Translations under genes and position numbers: made by a program
The notes under the pieces: model-generated
Told to the model about the DNA's origin: nothing
The model's input: only the letters and a program-made list of their open reading frames with translations
Databases searched by the model: none
In this document: piece by piece, positions 1 to 8,678 of the stretch
Layout: each line of letters begins with the position of its first letter
Numbering within the stretch: position 1 is the first letter of the stretch
DNA from: Candidatus Borrarchaeota archaeon
GTDB taxonomy: Archaea; Asgardarchaeota; Sifarchaeia; Borrarchaeales; Borrarchaeaceae
Length of the DNA stretch: 23,454 bases
NCBI GenBank assembly: GCA_016840645.1
Contig: JAEORY010000009.1
Location: 1-23,454 of the forward strand
Direction: 5' to 3'

Positions 1-477
1 ATACAAACACTGAGAGAATATCTTCCCGAAAATAGTCCAAGAATTGTACGTCTAGAGCAAGAAATAAATAACAAAAAGCAATTAATAGATGAATTGAAAA
101 CAGGTTTAAAAGAATATTCCGGACAGATAATACCGTTAAATGAAATTCCGTATTTGACTACACAATATCTTGAATTAAAAAACGAGTTAGAAATAAAACA
201 GTCGATATACAAAATGTTAAGAAATGAGTACGAAGCTGTGAAGATACAAGAAAATGATAACTCAAGAACCTTTCAGGTTATAGAACCCCCCGAATTGCTT
301 GTCGTAAAAACTGGCCCAAAAAGATTACTAATATGTATAATAATGACCATAACTGTATTCGTACTATCGATATTTTTTTCATTTTTGAAGGAATACATTG
401 AACGTATCAAGAAAGACCCTATTGAATCAAAAAAAATTGAACAAATGAAAAGTTTTATAAAAAATAGAAATTACTAA
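1..477 (+). CDS. Wzz-type polysaccharide chain-length determinant, C-terminal part (5' truncated by window edge)
   Basis: The reading frame is open from base 1 and gives 158 residues with no convincing internal start, so the gene begins outside the window. The visible part has a charged, helical, probably coiled-coil stretch (residues about 15-90). A Pro-rich linker follows (PPELLVVKTGPKR, residues 96-108), then one membrane segment (about 109-129) and a basic cytoplasmic tail of about 30 residues. This Pro-rich stretch plus second transmembrane helix is the usual end of Wzz/GNVR co-polymerases, inner-membrane proteins that set the modal length of Wzy-made polymers. No tyrosine-kinase domain follows, so this is not a Wzc/BY-kinase fusion at this end. 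The position just before the glycosyltransferase and initiating transferase genes supports the role. The N-terminal half was not seen. Confidence 0.8.
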   Translation: MQTLREYLPENSPRIVRLEQEINNKKQLIDELKTGLKEYSGQIIPLNEIPYLTTQYLELKNELEIKQSIYKMLRNEYEAVKIQENDNSRTFQVIEPPELLVVKTGPKRLLICIIMTITVFVLSIFFSFLKEYIERIKKDPIESKKIEQMKSFIKNRNY

Positions 478-516
478 AAGTAATTAGATCAAAAATATTT
501 TCATCAAGAAACATAC

Positions 517-1623
517 ATGAAAATTGTGTTTGTCGTTACAAGAGTAGATGAAATTGGTGGAGCGCAAATACATGTCCGTGACATGGCATGTAAATTATCT
601 TCAGCAAGTAATAAAGTTTGGATTCTCTCTGGAAAGGGGATAGACCCTGCGTACTATCGTAAACTGTTGGAGCACAAAGTTATATTTGTAGAAATAGCCA
701 GCTTAAAACGAAACATAAGTATTATACAAGATATAAAAGCATATAAAAAATTATATGAAATAATAAAACATATATGCCCGGATATATTATCATTACATTC
801 ATCCAAAGCAGGATTTATTGGTAGGATTATTGGTAAAAAGATCAATGTACGTACCGTTTTTACAGCACATGGATGGAGCTTTTCAGAAGGAGTTGGAACA
901 ATTCGTGAAAGAATATTCGTTTTAATCGAGAAATTCGCTGCTAGGTACGCGACAAAGATAATAAGCGTGTCCGAATATGACAAAAAAATAGCGGTTAGAT
1001 ATAGAATAACTAGAAATAACAATATTGTCGTAATTAGAAATGGTGTAAAAGATATTAGACTTGAACAGATAGCAAAGCCAGATATTGGAAAATGTAGACT
1101 GGTAATGACCGCAAGGTTTTCTCCTCCAAAAGATCATTCAATGTTGTTGAATACTCTTTCGAAAATAACAACCCTTGATTGGTACTTGGATCTAATAGGT
1201 ACAGGAAGATCACTTTACAATATACAAAAATTAACGAAAAAATTAAAAATTGAAGGGAAAGTGTTTTTCCACGGACAAATAAGCGATGTTGAAGACATAC
1301 TTAGTAAATCTTCAATATTTGTGATAGTCACTAAATGGGAAGGACTACCAAGAAGTATAATCGAGGCTATGAGGGCAGGATTACCTGTTGTAGCCAGTAA
1401 AGTAGGTGGAGTTCCAGAACTGGTGAAGCACGGAGTGAATGGATATCTCATTCCCCGTGGAGATAGTAGCGAGCTACTAAAAAGAGTTGAAGAATTGGTA
1501 GCTAACTGTAGGCTAAGAAGGTCTATGGGGTCTGAATCACGAACCATGTACGAAAAGAACTTTACTTTCCAGAGAATGTATTCAGAGACAGTGAAATTGT
1601 ATAGAGAAATTTTAACGGATTAA
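517..1623 (+). CDS. GT4-family glycosyltransferase
   Basis: This 368-residue protein looks like a retaining GT-B fold glycosyltransferase that adds a sugar from a nucleotide donor to a lipid-linked oligosaccharide on the cytoplasmic side of the membrane. The N-terminal half has the Gly-rich donor-domain loop near residues 13-19 (IGGAQIH) and an HSSKAGFIGR stretch (94-103) common in O-antigen GT4 enzymes. The C-terminal half has the GT4 signature E-x7-E (E275 and E283 in EGLPRSIIE), followed by AGLPVVASKVGGVPELV. The ATG has no strong Shine-Dalgarno site upstream. The gene lies 39 bases after the Wzz gene and 5 bases before the initiating transferase, so it is probably in one operon. Sugar specificity cannot be read. 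The region is clearly AT-rich. Confidence 0.88.
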   Translation: MKIVFVVTRVDEIGGAQIHVRDMACKLSSASNKVWILSGKGIDPAYYRKLLEHKVIFVEIASLKRNISIIQDIKAYKKLYEIIKHICPDILSLHSSKAGFIGRIIGKKINVRTVFTAHGWSFSEGVGTIRERIFVLIEKFAARYATKIISVSEYDKKIAVRYRITRNNNIVVIRNGVKDIRLEQIAKPDIGKCRLVMTARFSPPKDHSMLLNTLSKITTLDWYLDLIGTGRSLYNIQKLTKKLKIEGKVFFHGQISDVEDILSKSSIFVIVTKWEGLPRSIIEAMRAGLPVVASKVGGVPELVKHGVNGYLIPRGDSSELLKRVEELVANCRLRRSMGSESRTMYEKNFTFQRMYSETVKLYREILTD

Positions 1624-1628
1624 CTGTC

Positions 1629-2981
1629 GTGACTTTTCGAAAATTGTTCTTGTTAGTTGGTGATGTATTTTTTCTCTACCTTTCATTGGTATTGATGCTG
1701 CTAATTCGATTTCGAAGCAGTTTCTCATATTCAGTATGGTTAGATCATTTGTATCCATTTTCTGTGGTATTTTTAGTGTGGATCGTCATTTTTTACATCT
1801 GGGATATGTATAGTCTATCCTTCGAAAGGCAAAGAGAAAATTTTGTAAATGCGATGATCATGTGTCTTCTTGTGGCAATGGCCATGTTTTATGTTGCCTC
1901 GGGAACTAAAATTGCACCGAAAACAAATCTCTTGGTTACGTTTGGTGTTTATACCGTCTTTTTTTTCTCATGGAGATTGGTTTGCTCAAAAATTTTCTTG
2001 AGGATAGGTTCATTTATTCGTGTAGCTGTTGTTGGAATCGACAAATATACGATTGAAATAATAAATAAAATAAACAGCAATATTGAAAGCGGATATAAAG
2101 TCTACTACTGCATTGATCTTGCAAGCAGAAATAATACAAATACAGTTATTCCGCAGGACATTGAAGTAATAGATGACCTTAATAGTATATACAATTTAGT
2201 AAATAATCGCAATGTCGACTTAGTAATTGTCAGTAATGAACAATATTCTAAGAGATTTGAAATGCTTTATAAATTGATTACTTCCCGCGTGAGTGTATAT
2301 CATATAACTTCATTTTGGGAAGAATATAATGAATCGATTCCAATTGAGGTGACGGATGACCTATGGTTTCTTGAAAATATAAGAGAAGATAAAAAGCGAT
2401 TATTCGAAATAGCGAAAAGAGGAATGGATCTAGCTTTAGTTGCAATCATTATTCCGATGTTATTAGTTCTATCAATGTTTATCATAATTGCTATTAAACT
2501 CAGCAGTAAAGGTCCTGTACTTATTAATCAAAAAAGAGTCGGTAAGAACAACAGTTTGTTTGTTATGTATAAATTTCGTACAATGATTGAAAATGCAGAA
2601 CAATACGGTCCCCAGTGGACTTCCGAGAACGATCAAAGGATCACCAAGTTTGGGAAAATACTCAGATTAACTAGACTAGATGAAATCCCGCAAATATATA
2701 ACATAATTACGGGTACTATGAGTTTTGTCGGACCACGACCTGAAAGACCGGAATTTGTTAAAAGCCTATCAACACAGATTCCACATTACAATTTTAGACA
2801 TTTCGCAAAACCGGGACTTACTGGCTGGGCACAGATTCATATTCCCTATGCTTCTTCAGTATCGGATTCAGCAAAAAAGTTAGAATATGATCTATATTAT
2901 ATAAAAAATAGATCAGTTCTATTGGATGTAAAAATTATACTAAGAACAGTAACAGTAATATTAAAAAGAAAGGGCCGGTAA
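1629..2981 (+). CDS. WbaP/WcaJ-type polyprenyl-phosphate sugar-1-phosphate transferase (long form)
   Basis: This 450-residue protein should start repeat-unit synthesis by moving a sugar-1-phosphate from a nucleotide sugar to undecaprenyl phosphate. It has the long polytopic architecture: about four membrane segments in residues 5-125, a Rossmann-like middle domain from about 130 (VAVVG at 132-136), a re-entrant hydrophobic helix about 267-290, and the catalytic domain to the end. The catalytic domain shows KFRTM (315-319), the Asp-Glu dyad D351-E352 in LDEIPQ, GPRPERPEF (368-376) and KPGLTGWAQ (394-402). These are the hallmarks of exopolysaccharide polyprenyl glycosylphosphotransferases. It starts with GTG 5 bases after the GT4 gene; the frame offers no better start. 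The sugar is not predictable. A second, shorter enzyme of this superfamily lies at 18.5 kb. Confidence 0.92.
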   Translation: MTFRKLFLLVGDVFFLYLSLVLMLLIRFRSSFSYSVWLDHLYPFSVVFLVWIVIFYIWDMYSLSFERQRENFVNAMIMCLLVAMAMFYVASGTKIAPKTNLLVTFGVYTVFFFSWRLVCSKIFLRIGSFIRVAVVGIDKYTIEIINKINSNIESGYKVYYCIDLASRNNTNTVIPQDIEVIDDLNSIYNLVNNRNVDLVIVSNEQYSKRFEMLYKLITSRVSVYHITSFWEEYNESIPIEVTDDLWFLENIREDKKRLFEIAKRGMDLALVAIIIPMLLVLSMFIIIAIKLSSKGPVLINQKRVGKNNSLFVMYKFRTMIENAEQYGPQWTSENDQRITKFGKILRLTRLDEIPQIYNIITGTMSFVGPRPERPEFVKSLSTQIPHYNFRHFAKPGLTGWAQIHIPYASSVSDSAKKLEYDLYYIKNRSVLLDVKIILRTVTVILKRKGR

Positions 2982-2999
2982 GCATAAGAGAGTAAAACG

Positions 3000-4247
3000 G
3001 TGTTAAAAGCTGTAGAAGAAATTAGTCGCAGGTCGATTGCTACCAGTTACCATATATTATTCTTCGCCACACTCGCTTTTCTAGCAATTTTCCATATTCC
3101 GCTGCTTTGGGTTCGAGAAAATGCAATAGGGTTGTTTGATATAATGGTAATTGGTGGATACGTATTATTAATAGTAGCAATAAGTGTAGGGCAGCATATT
3201 GAGCTAGGCGATATTTGGAAGGAGTATTTGCTTATAGCACTTTTCTATTCAGGGTATCTTTTTTTTAGTTACTTATTAAACTTCAATAGAACGGCTCAAC
3301 CTTTTCTTATAATCATAAAATATATTGAAAACACATTTTTTTTATTGCTATTAGTGTTTCATTTCGAGACAAAAGGAGAAAGTCTCGAACGTACAGTAAA
3401 AATTGTACATTTTCTTCTTGTAATTTTGGTTTTATATCAGTTGTATCACTATTTCACAGGGACTCCTGTTGTATCGTTTGACAAACCTTGGTTGAGAATT
3501 GGTCTTCCATTTATGCCAGGCACATCATCTAATCCTGCAGGATTCATTCTGGCAATTTCTGTAATTTTACACATATCGGTATTTATTAAAATTGAGAAAA
3601 AAAAACTGATACCATTAATAACACTTCTATTAACTTTAGTAGCGTTGATCTTTACAATTTCGAGAACAAACGTTTTTGGTCTATTAATAGTTTTATTGGC
3701 TTATTCGTTTACAAACATCTTTAAGGATAAGCGAGCGATTATTATTGGCTCGCTGATTGTCGTAGCTACTTTTATAATTTTTAGTATTGTCTCGCGATCC
3801 GATTTCGCTAGAACAGGTAAAATTAATACATTCATACAATTACTAAGAAATCCATCAAGGATATTTCAGGAAGGCTCTTTCATGATTCGATATACCGGAG
3901 CTTGGCCGGAGGCATACAGACAGTGGACTGAAAATATAGTTACTATAATTTTTGGTAAAGGGATCGGATACATGTCTGTTGTGGATGGAACGTTTCTAAG
4001 GCTATTAGCCAATCAGGGAGTAATCGGTTTACTATTTTTTTTCTATATATGGTTCGGTTTTTTTCTACTAAGATTTGGAAGACATAAATGGTTGAGGACG
4101 ACTTTGCTTTTTGTGTTTATAAATGGAATTACTGGTGACACACTAATTGTAAGCTTTCGCACGATTCAGATATACATTGTTCTAATTCTAACACTTGTAT
4201 ACTCACTGGATTATCTAGAAAAGAAAAAGGGTGAAGGATATGCATAA
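3000..4247 (+). CDS. Wzy/O-antigen ligase-like polytopic membrane protein
   Basis: This 415-residue protein is almost wholly hydrophobic, with roughly 10-12 predicted membrane segments. It carries a larger periplasmic-type loop around residues 260-325 (from RSDFARTG to the FGKGIGYMS region). A short Thr-Ile-Ser-Arg-Thr-Asn motif near residue 222 is like the conserved SR of the Wzy_C (O-antigen ligase/polymerase) family. Proteins of this kind join lipid-linked repeat units into polymer (Wzy) or attach them to lipid A core (WaaL). With Wzz and Wzx genes in the same window, polymerase is the better guess. It starts with GTG 18 bases after the previous stop. The end overlaps the next gene. Sequence conservation in this family is low, so the call rests on topology and context. 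The gene is very AT-rich with several A8-A9/T8 runs. Confidence 0.72.
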   Translation: MLKAVEEISRRSIATSYHILFFATLAFLAIFHIPLLWVRENAIGLFDIMVIGGYVLLIVAISVGQHIELGDIWKEYLLIALFYSGYLFFSYLLNFNRTAQPFLIIIKYIENTFFLLLLVFHFETKGESLERTVKIVHFLLVILVLYQLYHYFTGTPVVSFDKPWLRIGLPFMPGTSSNPAGFILAISVILHISVFIKIEKKKLIPLITLLLTLVALIFTISRTNVFGLLIVLLAYSFTNIFKDKRAIIIGSLIVVATFIIFSIVSRSDFARTGKINTFIQLLRNPSRIFQEGSFMIRYTGAWPEAYRQWTENIVTIIFGKGIGYMSVVDGTFLRLLANQGVIGLLFFFYIWFGFFLLRFGRHKWLRTTLLFVFINGITGDTLIVSFRTIQIYIVLILTLVYSLDYLEKKKGEGYA

Positions 4248-5211
4248 TGTGTTAGTGACAGGAGCTGCAGGATTTATAGGCCATAAAACAACTGAATATC
4301 TGCTGAAAGCTGGTTACAGGGTAATAGGAATAGATAATTTAAACGACTATTATGATAAGAAGTTGAAAGAATACCGAATTGAAATACTAATTGAGAATCC
4401 GTATTTTAAATTTATTATGCAAGACGTCGAAGACGAAAATGGTTTATCATCAATATACAAAAAATATGAATTTCAGGCGGTCGTTCACCTGGCGGCAAGA
4501 GCTGGGGTTAGATATAGCTTGGAAAATCCAAGTGTATATCTGACAACAAATGCTTTGGGAACGTTGAATGTACTTGAATCAATGAAACGATACAAAGTAC
4601 ATAAAATTGTACTTGCGTCAACGTCATCTTTGTACGCAGGACAACCTCTTCCATTTTCAGAAGAGCTACCTGTAAACACCCCAATATCACCATATGCTGC
4701 TACAAAAAAGGCTGCCGAAGTTCTGGCATACTCGTATCATTATCTTTTTGATCTAGATGTGACTGTTGTGAGATATTTTACGGTGTATGGTCCTGCTGGC
4801 AGACCGGATATGAGTATCTTTCGGTTTATAAAATGGATCGATGAAGGCAAACCAATCAATCTCTACGGTGATGGTTCGCAGAAACGGGATTTTACCTATG
4901 TCGATGATATAGCCGATGGTACAATTAAGGCACTAAAGAATGTAGGATTTGAAATTATTAATCTGGGGGGAGGAAGGAACCCAATTTCACTGAATACCGT
5001 AATAGAGAAAATCGAGCAATATCTAGGGAAGAAAGCAGTCATTGAGCGGAAGCCGTTCAAGAAAGAGGATATTGAAGTAACCTGGGCTGATATAGATAAA
5101 GCGAAGAAAATGTTGGATTGGGACCCGAAAGTACAGTTTGAGGACGGTTTACGCAGAACCGTCGAATGGCACATTGAAAATCGACATTGGTTGAAAAATG
5201 TATCTGTCTAA
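4240..5211 (+). CDS. UDP-glucuronate 4-epimerase-like extended SDR
   Basis: This is an extended short-chain dehydrogenase/reductase of 323 residues, probably interconverting UDP-glucuronate and UDP-galacturonate in the cytoplasm. It has the NAD-binding loop TGAAGFIG (7-14), the IDNLNDYYD stretch (31-39) typical of uronate epimerases, HLAARAGVRYSLENP (83-97), a catalytic Ser near 129-130, and Tyr152/Lys156 in SPYAATKK. VRYFTVYGPAGRPDM further on is also typical of this branch rather than of GalE. I chose ATG 4240, which overlaps the Wzy-like stop by 8 bases and has AAAAGG about 10 bases upstream. An in-frame GTG at 4231 would add three residues. GalE-like or other nucleotide-sugar epimerase activity remains possible. 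The product would supply uronic acid to the polysaccharide. Confidence 0.87.
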   Translation: MHNVLVTGAAGFIGHKTTEYLLKAGYRVIGIDNLNDYYDKKLKEYRIEILIENPYFKFIMQDVEDENGLSSIYKKYEFQAVVHLAARAGVRYSLENPSVYLTTNALGTLNVLESMKRYKVHKIVLASTSSLYAGQPLPFSEELPVNTPISPYAATKKAAEVLAYSYHYLFDLDVTVVRYFTVYGPAGRPDMSIFRFIKWIDEGKPINLYGDGSQKRDFTYVDDIADGTIKALKNVGFEIINLGGGRNPISLNTVIEKIEQYLGKKAVIERKPFKKEDIEVTWADIDKAKKMLDWDPKVQFEDGLRRTVEWHIENRHWLKNVSV

Positions 5212-5252
5212 CGCTAATTCAAGCATTCTAGGTAAAAAAGGATAATTAACAA

Positions 5253-6341
5253 GTGAAAAAGAAAGCTCTTATCACCGGCGTTACAGGGCAAGATGGTGCC
5301 TACTTGACTGAATTCCTTCTTGGAAAGGATTATGAAGTTCATGGAATAAAAAGAAGGGCATCATCTTTCAACACGGAACGAATCGATCACCTCTATCAGG
5401 ATCCACATGATAAGAACATATCGTTTTTCCTACACTACGGTGACCTCACGGATTCTACCAATCTAATACGCATCATCCAGGAAGTAAAACCGAACGAAAT
5501 CTACAATCTTGGCGCCCAGAGTCATGTGAAGGTGTCCTTCGAGACTCCATTATACACTGCAGAATCGGATGCAGTTGGAACACTTCGACTTTTAGAAGCG
5601 ATTAGGATTCTAGGATTGGAAAAGCAAGTTAGGTTCTACCAGGCTTCCACGAGCGAATTGTACGGAAAAGTTTTGGAAACACCCCAGAACGAGAATACAC
5701 CGTTCTATCCTAGAAGCCCTTATTCCGCGGCCAAGCTCTACTCATACTGGATCACGGTAAATTATAGAGAAGCCTATGGAATGTATGCTGTCAATGGTAT
5801 CCTATTTAACCACGAGAGTCCACGAAGAGGGGAAACCTTTGTGACCCGTAAGATTACCAGGGCTGCGGCTCGCATCAAACTGGGTCTGCAAGAAAAGTTG
5901 TTTCTCGGAAATGTAAATGCGAAGAGGGACTGGGGATTTGCCGGGGACTATGTCGAAGCCATGTGGCGCATGCTACAGTACTACGAACCAAATGATTTTG
6001 TGATTGCTACAGGAGAGAGCCATAGCGTTCGGGAGTTCGTCGAACTTGCCTTTCGTGAGGTAGGAATTAATATCGAATGGAAAGGCAAAGATCTGAACGA
6101 GAAAGGCTACGATGGAGCTACCGGCAAGATATTGGTCGAGGTCGATCCGCACTACTTCAGACCTACCGAAGTAGATGTACTGCTGGGTGACTACTCAAAA
6201 GCAAAGGCCAAGCTTAATTGGGAACCAAAGGTCAGTTTTGCAGAGCTTGTTCGAATGATGGTACAAGCCGATATCGAAGCGAATGAGAAAGAGCTCTATC
6301 TTAAAAAAGGTGGCTACAGGGTACAAAACTATTTTGAATAG
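5253..6341 (+). CDS. gmd: GDP-mannose 4,6-dehydratase
   Basis: Gmd converts GDP-D-mannose to GDP-4-keto-6-deoxy-D-mannose, the first step to GDP-L-fucose (and also to GDP-rhamnose or perosamine). The 362-residue protein has [14 protein letters not shown] (5-18), the nucleotide-sugar motif [16 protein letters not shown] (31-46), and the catalytic set Thr133, Glu135, Tyr157 and Lys161 in ASTSELYG and [23 protein letters not shown] (186-200) is close to invariant in Gmd. Length matches the family. It starts with GTG. It sits 12 bases before fcl, the next enzyme of the pathway. Base composition rises sharply at this gene compared with the AT-rich genes before it, as is common for conserved sugar-nucleotide genes in mosaic loci. 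Confidence 0.97.
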   Translation: MKKKALITGVTGQDGAYLTEFLLGKDYEVHGIKRRASSFNTERIDHLYQDPHDKNISFFLHYGDLTDSTNLIRIIQEVKPNEIYNLGAQSHVKVSFETPLYTAESDAVGTLRLLEAIRILGLEKQVRFYQASTSELYGKVLETPQNENTPFYPRSPYSAAKLYSYWITVNYREAYGMYAVNGILFNHESPRRGETFVTRKITRAAARIKLGLQEKLFLGNVNAKRDWGFAGDYVEAMWRMLQYYEPNDFVIATGESHSVREFVELAFREVGINIEWKGKDLNEKGYDGATGKILVEVDPHYFRPTEVDVLLGDYSKAKAKLNWEPKVSFAELVRMMVQADIEANEKELYLKKGGYRVQNYFE

Positions 6342-6353
6342 CAGACATCAATT

Positions 6354-7298
6354 ATGAACAAAACTGATAAGATTTATGTTGCCGGGCATCGAGGCCTTGT
6401 TGGATCGGCAATAGTGCGTACATTACAGAATAAGGGTTATAAAAATCTAATATTACAAACTAGGCAGGAGCTTGATCTGTGCAGGCAGGACCGGGTAGAA
6501 GCTTTTTTCCAAAAGCAGAAGCCGGATTATGTTTTCCTGGCGGCGGCAAAGGTGGGAGGCATTTGGGCGAATTCGACCTATAAGGCCCAGTTTATCTACG
6601 ATAATCTGATGATCTCCGCTAACGTCATTCAGGCGGCATACAAATATGAAGTGAAAAAACTCTTGAATCTGGGTTCTTCTTGTATCTATCCAAAACTGGC
6701 GCCGCAGCCTTTAAAAGAGGAATATCTGCTTACGGATTCGTTGGAAACGACAAATGAGCCTTATGCCATCGCAAAAATCGCTGCCATCAAACTCTGTCGG
6801 TACTTTAACGAACAGTATGAAACGAACTTCATTTCTGCGATGCCAACGAATCTATACGGACCCAATGACAATTTCGATCCGATGACATCACACGTTCTCC
6901 CAGGAGTGATTCGCAAGATTCATGAAGCCAAGATGGAAAACAATGATGTGAAATTATGGGGTACCGGATCACCCAAGCGAGAGTTCCTTTATGTGGACGA
7001 CGCAGCCGATGCTTTGGTATTCCTCATGGAAAACTACGATCAAAGTCAGATCGGCGAGTTTATCAACCTCGGCACGGGGCAGGATATTTCTATCCGAGAT
7101 TTGGCTTCCCTGATCGCTGATATTATAAGATTTGATGGACAAATAGAATGGGATACCAGAAAGCCCGACGGTACGCCCCGCAAACTCCTGGACGTGTCGA
7201 GGTTAGCAACGCTCGGCTGGCAGGCAAAAACCAGTCTCGAGGAAGGTATTCGCAAGACATACGACTGGTTTATACGTAACCTTGTAACCGCTACGTAA
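6354..7298 (+). CDS. fcl: GDP-L-fucose synthase (GDP-4-keto-6-deoxymannose 3,5-epimerase/4-reductase)
   Basis: Fcl epimerises C3 and C5 of GDP-4-keto-6-deoxymannose and reduces C4 with NADPH to give GDP-L-fucose. The 314-residue protein shows the family NADP loop AGHRGLVGSA (10-19), AAAKVGGIWANS (63-74), the catalytic region LGSSCIYP (106-113, with the conserved Ser and Cys110) and Tyr137/Lys141 in EPYAIAKIA. PTNLYGPNDNF and SPKREFLYVDD follow in the expected order. Length and motif spacing match the E. coli enzyme. It starts with ATG 12 bases after gmd, so the two are almost certainly co-transcribed and together make the fucose donor for one of the glycosyltransferases here. Confidence 0.96.
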   Translation: MNKTDKIYVAGHRGLVGSAIVRTLQNKGYKNLILQTRQELDLCRQDRVEAFFQKQKPDYVFLAAAKVGGIWANSTYKAQFIYDNLMISANVIQAAYKYEVKKLLNLGSSCIYPKLAPQPLKEEYLLTDSLETTNEPYAIAKIAAIKLCRYFNEQYETNFISAMPTNLYGPNDNFDPMTSHVLPGVIRKIHEAKMENNDVKLWGTGSPKREFLYVDDAADALVFLMENYDQSQIGEFINLGTGQDISIRDLASLIADIIRFDGQIEWDTRKPDGTPRKLLDVSRLATLGWQAKTSLEEGIRKTYDWFIRNLVTAT

Positions 7299-7310
7299 TC
7301 CACGAAAATC

Positions 7311-8642
7311 GTGAAGATAAACTTTTCCCAGGGTTTAAAACGTTACACTCTAAATACAAGCTGGTTGCTCGTTGAGCAAGTGGTCCGGATGGTAACCAGC
7401 TTCGTTATTGGAATCTACATCGCACGATATCTGGGACCATCACGATATGGCATTCTAAATTACGCACTAAGCTTCGTTGCCGTCATTTCTCCTATGGCTG
7501 GGTTCGGGTTGAAGAAGATCCTGATCCGCGAACTAGTAAATCAACCGGAGAATCGAAACAATCTACTCGGCACAGCTTTTGCCATCAGGTTGCTTGGATT
7601 TGTATTTCTTCTCGCTATCCTTGCTTCATCCCTCTCTGTGTTATCAAATGAACGGAGCACAAATCTACTGATACTCGTTATTGCGGCGGGAGTTCTCTTT
7701 CAATCCTTCGAAGTTGTCGATTATTACTTCCAATCGAAAGTATTGTCAAAATACATTGCATGGGTGCATCTTATGGCAACCATCCTAGCTACCGTCGCCA
7801 AGATAGTTCTTATGATCTTGAAGCTTCAGCTACTGTATTTCGCCTTGGTGATCAGTGGAGAGTATATTGTTAAAGCCATTGGTTATATAATCATCTATTC
7901 CTTTCAGAATATACGCATATTTCAGTGGCGTTTTAATAAAGCTGTCGCTTTAGGACTCTTAAAGAACGGCTGGCCATTGCTTCTAGCAGGTTTTGTAGGT
8001 GCTGTCCATCAACGCATCGACATAGTGTTAATCAAACAACTCACCGATAGTGAATCGGTTGGCTACTATTCTATCGCTGTAAAGCTGGTAGGCAGTTGGT
8101 ATATTCTTGGGATGATTATTTGTCGTTCCCTTTTTCCGGCTATTGTGAATGCACGCAATGTTGGAGACTCATTATTTAATTATCGGCTGCAGCTGTTTTA
8201 CGATTTGATGTTATGGATAAGTTTAGGAATCGCGGTGGCCGGGTTTATAGTTGCAGATCTGCTAATCACTTTTCTCTACGGACAAGCTTACGCACCGGCA
8301 GTCGGAGTATTAAAAATCTATATTTTCTCTTTACCCGCTACTTTTTTAAGTTTGGCTGGAAGCCAGTTCCTTGTCGCGGAAAATTTAATCAAACTGTCTC
8401 TATACAGAGGTATTTTCAGCACAATTACCAACGTAATTTTAAATTTAGTTTTAATTCCCCTTTTTGGGATAAAAGGAGCTGCCGTAGCTACTGTTATTTC
8501 CTATATGTCAACCAGCCTCTTTCTCCTGATTGCAGAAAAATCGAGATCCCAGGTTGTACTCATGATCCGTTCTTTCTATTTACCCGCAGCCATCAAGAGG
8601 ATGATCGGCGTGTTATCCATTGATGGAGTGAGTCACAGATAA
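7311..8642 (+). CDS. wzx: Wzx-type polysaccharide flippase (MATE/MurJ-like superfamily)
   Basis: This 443-residue integral membrane protein has about 12-14 hydrophobic segments. It opens with a short basic head and a stretch (residues about 10-45: LNTSWLLVEQVVRMV, then IGIYIARYLGPSRYGILNYA) that is highly typical of RfbX/Wzx family flippases, with an Arg-Tyr-Leu-Gly-Pro turn. Such proteins carry the undecaprenyl-linked repeat unit across the inner membrane for polymerisation by Wzy. It starts with GTG 12 bases after fcl. The next gene starts 36 bases downstream. An overlapping 136-codon frame on the same strand near the 3' end is a shadow. No other flippase or ABC exporter gene is seen in the window, so this is the likely translocator for the main glycan. 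Confidence 0.9.
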   Translation: MKINFSQGLKRYTLNTSWLLVEQVVRMVTSFVIGIYIARYLGPSRYGILNYALSFVAVISPMAGFGLKKILIRELVNQPENRNNLLGTAFAIRLLGFVFLLAILASSLSVLSNERSTNLLILVIAAGVLFQSFEVVDYYFQSKVLSKYIAWVHLMATILATVAKIVLMILKLQLLYFALVISGEYIVKAIGYIIIYSFQNIRIFQWRFNKAVALGLLKNGWPLLLAGFVGAVHQRIDIVLIKQLTDSESVGYYSIAVKLVGSWYILGMIICRSLFPAIVNARNVGDSLFNYRLQLFYDLMLWISLGIAVAGFIVADLLITFLYGQAYAPAVGVLKIYIFSLPATFLSLAGSQFLVAENLIKLSLYRGIFSTITNVILNLVLIPLFGIKGAAVATVISYMSTSLFLLIAEKSRSQVVLMIRSFYLPAAIKRMIGVLSIDGVSHR

Positions 8643-8678
8643 GCACTTAAATTACTATTCTGTAGAAAAACGAAAAAG

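Noticed and set aside
94..96. TTG as start of a 127-residue Wzz-like protein
   Set aside because: The frame is open back to base 1 with coiled-coil-like sequence, and a Wzz protein needs a first membrane helix that is not present, so the gene starts upstream.
8213..8623. 136-codon plus-strand frame within the Wzx gene
   Set aside because: It is out of frame within a clear flippase gene; its Ser/Arg/Phe-rich sequence fits a shifted reading of membrane-helix codons.
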